A DNA stretch of 64,000 nt from contig DATCFY010000046.1 in the NCBI GenBank assembly GCA_036509255.1, positions 17,795 through 81,794 on the forward strand, written 5' to 3'. Below, in pieces: positions 9,070 to 18,154 of the stretch (the first letter of the stretch is position 1; each line of letters starts with the position of its first letter). Below the pieces are notes generated by a model. The model was not told where the DNA came from, did not search any database, and worked only from the letters and a program-made list of their open reading frames with translations. The stretch is from RYN-230 sp036509255. GTDB lineage: Bacteria > Actinomycetota > Actinomycetes > Streptosporangiales > Streptosporangiaceae. Position numbers and translations under genes: made by a program.

Positions 9070-9834
9070 TCAGGCGGGGGACTGGTGCCGCCGCCGCATC
9101 CCGGCCAGCGTGATCCCCAGGCCTGCCAGCAGGATCGCCCCGCCCACGGCGAGCCCGGCGGTGTCACCGGCGCGGTGCAGGCTGCCGCCACCCCCGGTGC
9201 TAGGCGCGCCGGCCGGGGCGCCCCCGGCCAGCAGCGCAGCCCCGGCCGTGGCCGGGGCGACCTGCACCGCGATGGCTGACGGCATGGTCGTCGTCATGGT
9301 GGTGACCAGGACGCACGTCATGACGACCGAGATGACGCTGGCCGCGTGGATGGTGACGGTGAACCGGGTGGGCGGCAGGACGTGGTCCAGGCCGGGCGCG
9401 TTCAGCATCAGCCGGCCGCTCAGGCTGAACCGGGCGCTGCCGGTGTCTGTCATGGTCCCGGCCAGGGGGACGCTGTCGGTCTGGGCGCCCATGACCGGGA
9501 GTGCTCCGCTGAAGGCGACCGAGGAGGTACCCGCCGGGAACGGCCCGCCCAGGGCGCTGCCCGGCGACGAGAGGGTGACGATGTCCGCCGAGCCCACCGT
9601 GGCCGGCCCGGTAGCCCGCAGCTCGATCGGGATCCGGGCCGTCCGGTTCCGCGAGTGGCCTCCCGAAGTCAGGGTGCAGGTGTAGGCAGGCGCGGTAAAC
9701 GCGGTCCGGGTCGCGGGACCCGGGTGTGCAGCCGCGGAGGCGCGGGGAGCCCCGGCGACGAGTCCGGCCACCGCCAGGGCCAGGGCGGCCCCTGATGTTG
9801 CGGCGCGGCGTGCGGCATTCCCGTGCTGGAACAC
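9070..9834 (-). CDS. Exported protein with candidate noncanonical sortase signal
   Basis: 254 residues. A signal peptide ends near residue 35 (APRASAAA). The middle is a beta-rich domain with conserved-looking VPLAG and PPTRFTVTIHA strands. The C-terminus has the three-part layout of sortase substrates: APSTG at 210-214, a hydrophobic helix at about 225-246, then RRRH. The first motif position is Ala instead of Leu, so recognition by a standard sortase is uncertain, but the next gene in the operon is a sortase. Two cysteines (residues 53 and 174) could form a disulfide. Function of the exported domain is unknown. Confidence 0.82.
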   Translation of the reverse strand: MFQHGNAARRAATSGAALALAVAGLVAGAPRASAAAHPGPATRTAFTAPAYTCTLTSGGHSRNRTARIPIELRATGPATVGSADIVTLSSPGSALGGPFPAGTSSVAFSGALPVMGAQTDSVPLAGTMTDTGSARFSLSGRLMLNAPGLDHVLPPTRFTVTIHAASVISVVMTCVLVTTMTTTMPSAIAVQVAPATAGAALLAGGAPAGAPSTGGGGSLHRAGDTAGLAVGGAILLAGLGITLAGMRRRHQSPA

Positions 9835-9850
9835 GTTCTGGCCCTTCGTG

Positions 9851-9882
9851 AGGTGGCCCGCTCCGTAAGGTGGCCCGCTCCG
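9851..9882. repeat. 15-bp direct repeat in a divergent promoter region
   Basis: AGGTGGCCCGCTCCG occurs at 9851-9865 and again at 9868-9882, a 17-bp period. A shorter CCCGCTCC copy follows near 9890. It lies between the divergent surface-protein gene and the FAD oxidase gene, just upstream of the former. It could be a regulator site or a short tandem duplication. Confidence 0.5.
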
Positions 9883-10016
9883 GCGATATCCCGCTCCAAG
9901 GGCACGTGCGTAATCACAGTAAGAGGGCCGTCCGCCGGCCGGGCGCGCAATACGCGATTTGAGTTCTTACGAACCAGGAACGCGGCGGGCCGGCCGCCGG
10001 CCGTTAGGGTCGTTAG

Positions 10017-11516
10017 GTGAAGTCAGCGCAGACTAGGGGCGGTACAGGCCAGGCTGGAGCGGGAGCGGCAGAGCCGGGGGAAGCCGGCGCCGGCCGGCTG
10101 ATCGAGGCGCTCAGCCGGGCCCTGCCCGGCGACCGCATCGTCGCGGATCCCGACGTCCTCGCGGCGATATCCCACGATGACGCCGAGTGGGCGCCGGCTG
10201 GCCAGGCGGCCGCCGGCGTGCGTGCCCGCTCGGAAGCCGAGGTCCAGCAGGTCGTGCGGATCTGCGCCGAGCTGGGCGCGGCCGTCGTGCCGCGCGGCGC
10301 CGGCACCGGCCTGTCCGGCGGCGCCAATGCGGTCGACGGCTGCGTCGTTCTCGACCTGGCCCGGATGGACCGGGTGGTCGAGATCGACCGGGACAACCTG
10401 ATCTGCGTCGTGCAGCCCGGGGTGGTCAACAACGACCTGAAGGCGGCCGTGGCCGAGCACGGCCTCTGGTACCCGCCGGACCCGGCCAGCGCCCCGTGGT
10501 CCACGATCGGCGGCAACGTCGCCACCAACGCAGGCGGCCTGTGCTGCCTGAAGTACGGCGTGACCCGCGACTACGTGCTGGGCCTGCGCGCCGTGGTGGG
10601 CGGCCCCGCAGCTGGTGGCGCCGCAGGGGGCGGCCCCGCAACTGGTGACGCGGTCGCCTACGGAGACGTGGTCCGGCTCGGCCGCCGCACCACCAAGGGC
10701 GTGGCCGGCCTGGACATGGTCGGGCTGTTCGTCGGATCCGAGGGCACGCTCGGCGTGGTCACCGAAGTGACCCTGCGGCTGCGGCCCGCGCTGACCGGCA
10801 CGCCGCGGACCATCGTGGGCGCGTTCCCGGACCTGGTCTCGGCCGGGGAGGCCGTGTCGCAGATCACCCGGCGCGGACTGGGCCCGTCTGTCCTCGAGCT
10901 CCTCGACCGGGCCTGCCTGACGGCCGTCGAGGACTGGAAGCACCTGGGCCTGGAAGCCAGCGCGGCGGCGCTGCTGCTGGCCCGGGTGGACACGCCCGGC
11001 GACTCCGGCGCGGCCGAGGCGGACGCGCTCGGCGTGGCAATGGCTGGCGCGGCCGCGCTGTGGGTCGCCCAGTCCACCGACGATGCCGAGGCCGAGGCGC
11101 TGTTCGAGGCCCGGCGGCTGGCCTATCCGGCGTTCGAGCGGCTGGGCCCGGTTCTCACCGAGGATGTCTGCGTCCCGCGGTCCAAGGTCCCCGTGATGCT
11201 GGCCCAGATCGAGTCGATCGCGGCCCGCCACGGCGTGCAGATCGCCACGATCGCCCACGCCGGCGACGGGAACCTGCACCCGCTGATCGTCACGCCGCCG
11301 GGCGACGAGGCCGCGCGGTCCGCGGCGCAGGCGGCGTTCGAGGAGTTCCTGGACGCGGCGATCGCGCTGGGTGGCACGGTGACCGGCGAGCACGGGGTCG
11401 GGCTGCTGAAACGGGACGGGATGCGCCGCGAGCTCGACCCGGGATCCCTCGCGATGCAGGACGCGGTCCGCCAGGCCCTCGACCCGCGGAGGCTGTTCAA
11501 CCCGGGTAAGGGGTAG
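10017..11516 (+). CDS. FAD-binding oxidoreductase, GlcD/D-lactate dehydrogenase type
   Basis: 499 residues. An N-terminal PCMH-type FAD-binding domain is marked by PRGAGTGLSGGAN at about residues 95-107 and by IGGNVATNAGGLCCLKYG. The C-terminal FAD-oxidase domain ends with the family's HAGDGNLHP and TGEHGVGLLKR motifs. Such enzymes oxidise 2-hydroxy acids such as glycolate or D-lactate. Residues about 195-215 are an Ala/Gly insertion in an otherwise typical protein. GTG 10017 lacks a clear ribosome site. Stop to next start is 23 bp, so it may be cotranscribed with the CapA-like lipoprotein gene. Confidence 0.9.
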   Translation: MKSAQTRGGTGQAGAGAAEPGEAGAGRLIEALSRALPGDRIVADPDVLAAISHDDAEWAPAGQAAAGVRARSEAEVQQVVRICAELGAAVVPRGAGTGLSGGANAVDGCVVLDLARMDRVVEIDRDNLICVVQPGVVNNDLKAAVAEHGLWYPPDPASAPWSTIGGNVATNAGGLCCLKYGVTRDYVLGLRAVVGGPAAGGAAGGGPATGDAVAYGDVVRLGRRTTKGVAGLDMVGLFVGSEGTLGVVTEVTLRLRPALTGTPRTIVGAFPDLVSAGEAVSQITRRGLGPSVLELLDRACLTAVEDWKHLGLEASAAALLLARVDTPGDSGAAEADALGVAMAGAAALWVAQSTDDAEAEALFEARRLAYPAFERLGPVLTEDVCVPRSKVPVMLAQIESIAARHGVQIATIAHAGDGNLHPLIVTPPGDEAARSAAQAAFEEFLDAAIALGGTVTGEHGVGLLKRDGMRRELDPGSLAMQDAVRQALDPRRLFNPGKG

Positions 11517-11539
11517 CCGGGCCCGTCTGGCCGTAGGCT

Positions 11540-12649
11540 GTGCTCGTGGTCACCTGGCGATCGCTCGCTGTAATGACTAGCCTCCTGGCGCTACCCGCCG
11601 CCGGGTGTTCCGCTGCCCGTGCCCCGGCGCCCGCCCCGGCCGCGGCCCGGTCCGCGGCAGCCCCCGGCACGGGTACCCCCGGCACGCGTACCCCCGGCAC
11701 GGGCACTCCAGGCCCTGGCCGCCTGGGCTCGCCCACCCTGGCCTTCGCCGGGGACGTGCACTTCACCGGCCGTACCGCGCGGCTGCTGCATGACCCCGCG
11801 ACCGCGTTCGGGCCGATCAGCTCGGTGCTCAGGTCCGCCGACTTCACCGCGGTGAACCTCGAGACCGCGGTGACCAGCCGCGGCAGGCCGCAGCCGAAGA
11901 CCTACCACTTCCGCACCACGCCGGCGGCGTTCACCGCGCTCCGTGACGGCGGGGTCAACCTGGTCACCATGGCCAACAACCATGTCCTCGACTACGGCCA
12001 GGTGGGGCTGGCGAACACGCTGGCGGCGGCCCGGGCCGCCCGGTTCCCGTACGTGGGGATCGGCGCCAACGCTGCCGCGGCGTGGGCGCCCTACGTGACC
12101 ACGATCAACGGCGTGAAGATCGCGATCATCGGGGTGTCGCAGGTCGCCGAGCTCGCGTCCTCCTGGGTGGCCACCCGGTCCCGGCCGGGGGAGGCCAACG
12201 CGATCAACCTGCCCCGCACGCTCGCGGCCGTCCGGGCGGCCAGGAAACTCGCCCCCGTCGTGATCGTGTTCATGCACTGGGGGACGGAGGGCCAGGCGTG
12301 CCCCGATCCCAACCAGTTGTCGCTGGCCCCGAAGCTCGCGGCGGCCGGAGCCAGCATCATCATCGGGGCGCACGCCCACATGCTGCAGGGATCCGGCTGG
12401 CTCGGGCACACGTTCGTGGCTTACGGCATGGGCAACTTCCTGTGGTGGGAGCACTCCTACAGCACCGCCACCGGGGTACTGGAACTCACGCTGCACCCGC
12501 ACGCCCCCCTGACCAGCCGCTTCATCCCTGCGGTCGTGTCCCGGACCGGCCAGCCGATCGTCCTGCGCGGCGCCCAGGCGCACCGCGCCGCCGCCCACTA
12601 CGCCAGCCTCCGGGCCTGCGCGGAGCTCAGCGGCCGGCCCGCCAGCTGA
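11540..12649 (+). CDS. CapA-family metallophosphatase-like lipoprotein
   Basis: 369 residues. The lipoprotein signal has Cys23 after LPAAG. A Pro/Thr/Gly linker (residues about 40-57) is built of 15-bp repeats. The CapA/PgsA domain shows FAGDVHF, NLETAV, MANNHVLDYG and GAHAHMLQG, which carry the metal-binding residues. CapA relatives act in poly-gamma-glutamate or other envelope polymer synthesis. GTG 11540 is preferred to ATG 11573 because only the longer form keeps a positive charge before the hydrophobic core. It overlaps nothing and is followed by a strong hairpin at 12657-12681. Confidence 0.85.
   Translation: MLVVTWRSLAVMTSLLALPAAGCSAARAPAPAPAAARSAAAPGTGTPGTRTPGTGTPGPGRLGSPTLAFAGDVHFTGRTARLLHDPATAFGPISSVLRSADFTAVNLETAVTSRGRPQPKTYHFRTTPAAFTALRDGGVNLVTMANNHVLDYGQVGLANTLAAARAARFPYVGIGANAAAAWAPYVTTINGVKIAIIGVSQVAELASSWVATRSRPGEANAINLPRTLAAVRAARKLAPVVIVFMHWGTEGQACPDPNQLSLAPKLAAAGASIIIGAHAHMLQGSGWLGHTFVAYGMGNFLWWEHSYSTATGVLELTLHPHAPLTSRFIPAVVSRTGQPIVLRGAQAHRAAAHYASLRACAELSGRPAS
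11661..11705 (+). repeat. Three in-frame 15-bp tandem repeats
   Basis: Units of CCCCCGGCACGGGTA start at 11661, 11676 and 11691, with one to two changes between copies. They encode PGTGT/PGTRT-like pentapeptides in the linker between the lipobox and the catalytic domain of the CapA-like protein. Copy number could vary without breaking the frame. Confidence 0.85.
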
Positions 12650-12656
12650 TCCCGGC

Positions 12657-12681
12657 CCGGCCGCGGCCGCGTCGCGGCCGG
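12657..12681 (+). terminator. Hairpin after the CapA-like gene
   Basis: CCGGCCGCG (12657-12665) and CGCGGCCGG (12673-12681) form a perfect 9-bp stem with a 7-base loop, 7 bases beyond the stop codon at 12649. No U-tract follows, as is common in high-GC actinobacteria. It separates this gene from fumC. Confidence 0.55.
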
Positions 12682-12708
12682 CCTGATCCCGGGCGGTAGC
12701 CTGGCGTC

Positions 12709-14196
12709 ATGGCTGAGAGCAGTGACGCGGCTCCGGAGATCCTCGATCTGCCTATCGGGCTCGATGCGACCGGGACGCGGGGCGAGTTCGACAGCCTGGG
12801 TCAGGTCGAGGTGCCCGCCGACCGGTACTGGGGCGCCCAGACCCAGCGCAGCCTGGAGCACTTCAGTGTCGGCCACGATAAGATGCCAGCCGAGGTGTAC
12901 CACGCCTACGGCTACGTGAAGAAGGCCGCGGCCCTGGTCAACACCCGGTCCGGCCGGCTGCCGGACTGGATGGGCCAGCTCATCCAGCGGGTCTGCGACG
13001 AGATCATCCAGGGGGAGCTGGACGGCGAGTTCCCGCTGCACGTGTTCCAGACCGGCTCAGGCACCCATTCCAACATGAACGTGAACGAGGTCATCGCCAA
13101 CCGGTGCATCCAGCTGGTCGGCGGCACGCTCGGGTCGCAGCAGCCGGTGCACCCCAACGACCACGTCAACATGGCCCAGTCGAGCAACGACACGTTCCCG
13201 GCCGCGATGCACATCGCCGCCTACACCATGGCGACCGAGCGGACGATCCCCGCGCTGCGCCGGCTTCGGGACGCCATCGCCGACAACGCGGAGAAGTGGG
13301 CCGGAATCGTCAAGATCGGCCGGACGCACCTCCAGGACGCCACCCCCTTGACCGTCGGCCAGGAGTGGTCCGGGTACGCCGGCGCGCTCGACGATGTGAT
13401 TGCCGAGGTGGAGCACGTCACGCACGGCCTGCTGCCGCTGGCCATGGGCGGGACCGCCGTCGGCACCGGGCTGAACGCGCCGGAAGGCTTCGGGGAGGAG
13501 GCCGCCGCCGAGATCGCCGCGATGACCGGCGCCCCGTACCAGACCGCGGCCAACAAGTTCACCGCCCAGGCCACCCTGGACCGGATGGTGCGCGCGCACG
13601 GCGGGCTCAAAGCCGCGGCCGTCACCCTGTTCAAGATCGCCAATGACCTGCGCTGGCTGGGATCGGGCCCGCGGACCGGGCTCGGCGAGCTGCTCCTGCC
13701 GTCCAACGAGCCCGGGTCGTCGATCATGCCGGGCAAGGTCAACCCGACCCAGGCCGAGGCCATGCTGATGGTCGCGATCCAGGTCATGGCCTCCGACGTG
13801 GCGGTGACCATGGGCGGCGCGGAGGGCAACTTCGAGCTGAACGCGTTCCGTCCCATCGTCATCAGCAACTACCTGCATTCGGCGCTGATCATGGCCGACA
13901 TGTGCGACCACCTGCGCGAGTTCATGATCGAGGGAACCCAGCTCAACGAGGCCACGCTGACCGCGAACATCGAGCGCTCCGTCATGATGGTCACAGCCCT
14001 GTCCCCGGTGATCGGCTACGACCAGGCCTCGGTCATTGCGCACTACGCCATCGACCACGACCTGACCCTCAGGCAGGCGGCGCTGGCCAACGGGGTCGGC
14101 GAAGACCTCTTCGACCGGGTGGTGGACCCGGTCGCCCTGACCCGCGCTGGCACCGCTGGCCGCGCCGGCGCTTCCGGGGGTTCCGCGAAAACGTAG
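12709..14196 (+). CDS. fumC: Class II fumarate hydratase
   Basis: 495-residue enzyme of the aspartase/fumarase superfamily, reversibly hydrating fumarate to malate in the TCA cycle. Visible motifs are TGSGTHSNMNVNEVIANR, HPNDHVNMAQSSNDTFP, GRTHLQDATPLTVGQEW and the superfamily signature GSSIMPGKVNP near residue 337. N- and C-terminal tails (about 20 residues each) are longer than in FumC of E. coli; the C-terminal one is Ala/Gly-rich. ATG 12709 is the first start after the preceding hairpin. Confidence 0.95.
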   Translation: MAESSDAAPEILDLPIGLDATGTRGEFDSLGQVEVPADRYWGAQTQRSLEHFSVGHDKMPAEVYHAYGYVKKAAALVNTRSGRLPDWMGQLIQRVCDEIIQGELDGEFPLHVFQTGSGTHSNMNVNEVIANRCIQLVGGTLGSQQPVHPNDHVNMAQSSNDTFPAAMHIAAYTMATERTIPALRRLRDAIADNAEKWAGIVKIGRTHLQDATPLTVGQEWSGYAGALDDVIAEVEHVTHGLLPLAMGGTAVGTGLNAPEGFGEEAAAEIAAMTGAPYQTAANKFTAQATLDRMVRAHGGLKAAAVTLFKIANDLRWLGSGPRTGLGELLLPSNEPGSSIMPGKVNPTQAEAMLMVAIQVMASDVAVTMGGAEGNFELNAFRPIVISNYLHSALIMADMCDHLREFMIEGTQLNEATLTANIERSVMMVTALSPVIGYDQASVIAHYAIDHDLTLRQAALANGVGEDLFDRVVDPVALTRAGTAGRAGASGGSAKT

Positions 14197-14340
14197 CCGG
14201 AGTATGCTTTCGAGGTGGCGGTTCCGGGCGCCTCTAGGTCCGCAGGCAGAGCTGCAAGCTCACCGGCTGTGTGGTGACGATCCACGGCCAGTCTTTCCTG
14301 CCCGGACTGAGCGGACCATCGGGCATGAGGAAGGGCTGCC

Positions 14341-15870
14341 ATGCCTGGCACGTCAACGCGTCCGCTGCCCGGACGGCCGAGTCTCCGGTACCTGAAGCTC
14401 GAGGCGAAACGCCGCCTGGCCGCGGGTGAATTTCCCGCCCTGCACGACGCGCAGCTGGCCATCGCCTGGGAGCACGGGCAGCCGAGCTGGACCGCGCTCA
14501 AGCAGCGCATCAGCGAGCAGCCAGCCGCGGGATGCCAGGTGCTGCCCCAGCTGGGCTGGGTGATCGCCCGGTTCCGCGGCGCCGACCAGCCGGGCTGGAC
14601 CGCTCCCGGCCCGGACGAGATGCAGCAGCATTTCGCGCCGGAAATGCTGACTGCGCGCCCGGTCCCGGAGCTGATCGCGGCAATCGCCAGCGCGGCCCCG
14701 GCGCTGCGCGAGGAAGTCGCGGTCGTAACCCAGTCTCCGCTGGCGGCCCAGGTGAGGATCGGCGGGCTGGAAGTCTTCGCCTCCGTCGCGGCCGGGCCGC
14801 CGCACCGGCTGACCGGGCTGCTGGCCGTTCCGCTCGGCCGCCAGATCACCGACCCGCGGGTGGCGGCGCCCCCGGCGGCCCGGCGGACCGGCGACGTCCC
14901 GGCCGCGGTGGAGGAGATCGCCGAGGAGAGCTTCGCGGAGCTGGGCCTGCCCGGCCTGGCCGTGGCGGGCGGCGGTCCCGGCACCCTCCCGTGGGTCGTC
15001 ACCAAGGGCTGGGCCGACCTGGACCGGGGCACGGAACTGGACGCGCGTCACAGCTGGCCGTCCTACTGCGGCTCCGCGCTGGTCACCACGACCGCCGTCC
15101 TCCGCCTCGTGGCCGATGGCCGGCTCACCCTCGACACCCCGGCCAACGACCGGCTCAGCGCCGTCCGGCTCGAAGACGACACCATCACGGTCCGGGAACT
15201 GCTCACCCACACCGCAGGAGTGGACAGCCCCGGCGCGTCCGAACTGCTCGCCGACCACGTCCCCGACCTGATCAGCGTGACCGGCCCGGTCGTCTCCAGC
15301 AGCGGCCCGCGGGGCACGGTCCGGCCCAGCAACGGCGGCTACGCCGTGCTCGGCCAGCTGATCGCCGACATCGCCGGCCAACCGTACGCCGAGGCGGTGT
15401 CCGATCTGGTGCTGGAGCCGCTCAGGATACGGAGCTCCGGTTTCCCGGACCGGGTCACGGACCTCGGACTGGACGGGGTGACCAGCTACAACGCGAACCC
15501 CGATGGGACCTTCACGCCGGTCCAGGCGGTGATGTGCACTATCCCGGCCGTGGGCGGCCTGTGGGCGCCCGCCGCAGACCTGGTCCGGCTGGGCACGGTC
15601 TGGTCCACGCTGCTGCCCGCGGAGCTGGCCCGCGAAGCGGTAACCCCGCAGACCGCGCCCTCACCGTCGGGGTGGCGGATGGGCCTCGGCTGGCTCGTGT
15701 CCGGCCGGGGCGACCTCGCCGTGCACGCCGGGGCGGCCCCGCCGGCCAGCACGTTCCTCCGGCTGCGCATCCGCGACGGCCAGGTCCAGGTGGTCCTGAC
15801 CAATCGGGGCATGCCCCTCGGGCCGCTCACCGACCGCCTTCTCCGCGTCTGGACGCCTCCCGCGGCCTAG
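14341..15870 (+). CDS. Beta-lactamase-fold protein with degenerate catalytic motifs
   Basis: 509 residues. The N-terminal 55 residues resemble the short helical domain found before some actinobacterial ankyrin and serine-hydrolase proteins (LRYLKLEAKRRLAAGEFPALHDAQ). From about residue 190 the sequence follows class C beta-lactamase/D-aminopeptidase proteins. The site of the Ser-x-x-Lys motif reads YCGSALVTTTAVLRL with no Lys, and the Tyr-Ser-Asn site reads RPSNGGYAVLG with Pro for Tyr. Only the later His-x-Gly (VHAG) remains. Probably non-catalytic, perhaps binding peptidoglycan or peptides (inference). AGGAAGGG lies ahead of ATG 14341. Confidence 0.8.
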   Translation: MPGTSTRPLPGRPSLRYLKLEAKRRLAAGEFPALHDAQLAIAWEHGQPSWTALKQRISEQPAAGCQVLPQLGWVIARFRGADQPGWTAPGPDEMQQHFAPEMLTARPVPELIAAIASAAPALREEVAVVTQSPLAAQVRIGGLEVFASVAAGPPHRLTGLLAVPLGRQITDPRVAAPPAARRTGDVPAAVEEIAEESFAELGLPGLAVAGGGPGTLPWVVTKGWADLDRGTELDARHSWPSYCGSALVTTTAVLRLVADGRLTLDTPANDRLSAVRLEDDTITVRELLTHTAGVDSPGASELLADHVPDLISVTGPVVSSSGPRGTVRPSNGGYAVLGQLIADIAGQPYAEAVSDLVLEPLRIRSSGFPDRVTDLGLDGVTSYNANPDGTFTPVQAVMCTIPAVGGLWAPAADLVRLGTVWSTLLPAELAREAVTPQTAPSPSGWRMGLGWLVSGRGDLAVHAGAAPPASTFLRLRIRDGQVQVVLTNRGMPLGPLTDRLLRVWTPPAA

Positions 15871-15947
15871 CTGCCGGCCAGCCCGGCCTGGCCGGCGCCT
15901 GCTCCCTCCCTCACCAGAATCAGCTCTCCCTCCCCAAAGGAACGCAC

Positions 15948-16435
15948 ATGTATCAGCCTTACCCGGGCGCCACGCAGATGCCCGACTCCCAGCCGCGCAC
16001 CATCCCCGGGACCGTACGGCAGGCCGTCAGGGCCATGTACGGGGCGCAGCCGTGAGCCTGATCAACCTGATCAGCTCCGTGGCCACGCAGGGCTCCACCA
16101 AGGCCGCCATCGAGAAACGCTTCCCGAACCTGACCGCGAGCCAGGTCACCACGCAGCAGCATGTCCTGCTGATCGCGGGCGTCGCCTCGGGCCTGATTGC
16201 CGTTGCGGCGTGGATCCTCATCGCCCGGGCCTGCCAGGCCGGCAAGAACTGGGCCCGGATGACCGGCACGGTGCTGTTCGGCCTCGCCACCCTGGACGCG
16301 GTCGGCGGCCTGATCAACCCCGTGGTCGTCCCGGTCAAGATCCTCGCGTTCGTGATCTGGCTGTTCGGCCTCATCGCGGTCGTCCGGCTCTGGCAGGCCG
16401 CCTCCACCGCCTTCTTCGAAGCCCCCCGGTCATGA
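15948..16435 (+). pseudogene. Small membrane protein gene split by a single-base frameshift
   Basis: ATG 15948 follows AAAGGA and opens a 35-codon frame that stops at 16055. A second frame starting with GTG at 16052 runs to 16435 (127 residues) and holds four hydrophobic helices. The first part ends with VRQAVRAMYG, which in related actinobacterial proteins leads directly into the first helix. One extra base in the G run at 16041-16044 would join them as MYG(G)AAVSLINL. Either the gene is broken, the base was lost in sequencing, or the GTGA overlap allows two coupled proteins. Function unknown. Confidence 0.7.
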
Positions 16436-16463
16436 TCGAGGTCCACGGGCGCACCTGGAACGG

Positions 16464-18140
16464 TCAGCGCCCGGGAATCAGGTCACCGTCGGACTGGTAG
16501 GTGGGCGCCCCGTCCACGACCGTGGCCAGCACCGGGATGTCTGCGATCCGCTCGGGGGCGGCCGCGAGCGGGTTGTCCGCCAGCACCACGAAGTCGGCGA
16601 GCTTGCCCGGCTCGAGCGAGCCGATCTCGTCCTCCCGGTGCATCGCGGCCGCGGCTTGCGTGGTGTACAGCGCGAGCGCCTCCCGGGCCGTGAGCCGCTC
16701 ACCAGGACCGAGCACCTGCCCGCCGGCGGTGCGGCGGGTCACCGCGTCGCGCAGCCCGAGCAGCGGGGCGGCGCTGATCACCGGGGCGTCGGAGGACCCG
16801 GCCACGGTCAGGCCCGCCTGCCGCCAGGACCCGAACGCGTAGAGCTGGTCGCCGCGGCCGGGGAACGCAGCGGCGAACCCGTCCCCCAGGGCGGACAGGA
16901 AGCCGGGCTGGCTCACGATCACGATGCCGAGTTCCGCGGCCCGGGCGGTGAGCGGCGGGTACATCGCCCCGCCGTGCTCGATCCGGTGCCGCCGCGGGTT
17001 CCGTCCTGGGCCTGCGGCGCTGGGGGAGCCGGCCGGCCCCGTGCCTGCCAGCACGGCCGCGTAAGCGTCCAGCACGGTCTCGATGGCCCGGTCCCCCTGG
17101 GCGTGCACGGCGACCTGGAACCCGTGGGCGTCGAACTCACGGATCATCGCGGTCAGCTCGTCCCGGGTGAAGAACAGGATGCCGGAGCCGTGCGGCGGGA
17201 CCGGGTAGGTGCCGTGGATAGCCGCGGTGCGGCTGCTCATCCCGCCGTCGGCCCAGATCTTCACGGCCTCGGTGGCCAAGCGGCCGGAGTGCCGGCCCTG
17301 CAGGCCCTCGCCAAGCAGCCAGTCCACCTGGTCGTGCACGACCAGGCCGTAGATCCGCTGGTGCAGCCCGCCGGCCTGGTCTGCCTCGGCGAACGCAGCG
17401 AACGTGTCGCGGCGCAGGTCCGCGTCGCAGGCGGCGGTGATGCCGAGCGCCGCGAGGTGCTGGCCGGCCCGCTGCATGAGGCGGCCCCGCTCGGCGGCAC
17501 CCATCCGGGTGATGTCCTCCCTCAGGTTTCGCTCGAACAGCGCGAACATCGGGCCCTCGAACACCACACCGTCGAGACGGCCTTCGCTATCCCGGCCGAA
17601 CACGCCGTCTGGCGGGTCCGGCTGCCCGTCCGCGAACCCAGCCGCCCGCAGCGCCGCGCTGTTGAGCACGCAGGCGTGCAGCGACGTGTGGTACAGCACG
17701 GCCGGGCGGTCCGGCACGGCCAGGTCCAGGTCGTCGCGGGTGGGATGCCGGTTCTCGCGCAGCTGGTACTCGACGTACCCGCTGCCGGTCACCCACGAGC
17801 CACCCGGGGTCCGGATGCTCGCCTCGCGCAGCCGGGCCCGGATGGCCGGGATGTCGGGCGCGGCCGGCTGGCTGCAGTCGGCGCCCGCCGCGAGGTAGCC
17901 CACGTCCGCGACGTGGCAGTGCGCGTCGATCAGCCCGGGGACGACGGTGGCCCCGTCCAGGCGGGCTACCTGCGCGCCCGGGGCGGCCGCCGCCCGGACC
18001 TCCGCCGGGTCGCCGACCGCGGCGATCCGGCCGTCCCGGACCAGCATGGCCCCGGCCGTGCCGCCGCTGCGGGCCATTGTGACGACGACCGCATCCTCGA
18101 TGACCAGCTCCACCCGTGGAACCCTACGTGGCCGCGCCAC
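16464..18140 (-). CDS. YtcJ-like metal-dependent amidohydrolase
   Basis: 558 residues. The amidohydrolase barrel is marked by PGLIDAHCHV (residues about 68-77), DGGMSSRTAAIHG, QVAVHAQGDRAIE, RHRIEHGG and AGSSDAPV, all carrying metal or catalytic residues. The C-terminus (EDEIGSLEPGKLADFVVLADNPL) is typical of the family. YtcJ-type enzymes hydrolyse exocyclic amide bonds; the substrate is unknown. GTG 18140 is the longest start; GTG 18113 is also possible. Converges with the small membrane protein gene. Confidence 0.88.
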   Translation of the reverse strand: MARPRRVPRVELVIEDAVVVTMARSGGTAGAMLVRDGRIAAVGDPAEVRAAAAPGAQVARLDGATVVPGLIDAHCHVADVGYLAAGADCSQPAAPDIPAIRARLREASIRTPGGSWVTGSGYVEYQLRENRHPTRDDLDLAVPDRPAVLYHTSLHACVLNSAALRAAGFADGQPDPPDGVFGRDSEGRLDGVVFEGPMFALFERNLREDITRMGAAERGRLMQRAGQHLAALGITAACDADLRRDTFAAFAEADQAGGLHQRIYGLVVHDQVDWLLGEGLQGRHSGRLATEAVKIWADGGMSSRTAAIHGTYPVPPHGSGILFFTRDELTAMIREFDAHGFQVAVHAQGDRAIETVLDAYAAVLAGTGPAGSPSAAGPGRNPRRHRIEHGGAMYPPLTARAAELGIVIVSQPGFLSALGDGFAAAFPGRGDQLYAFGSWRQAGLTVAGSSDAPVISAAPLLGLRDAVTRRTAGGQVLGPGERLTAREALALYTTQAAAAMHREDEIGSLEPGKLADFVVLADNPLAAAPERIADIPVLATVVDGAPTYQSDGDLIPGR

Positions 18141-18154
18141 TCGGCCGGGAGGGG

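Noticed and set aside
10023..11393. 456-codon minus-strand frame opposite the FAD oxidase gene
   Set aside because: The plus strand carries all FAD-oxidase motifs; the antisense product has no recognisable domain.
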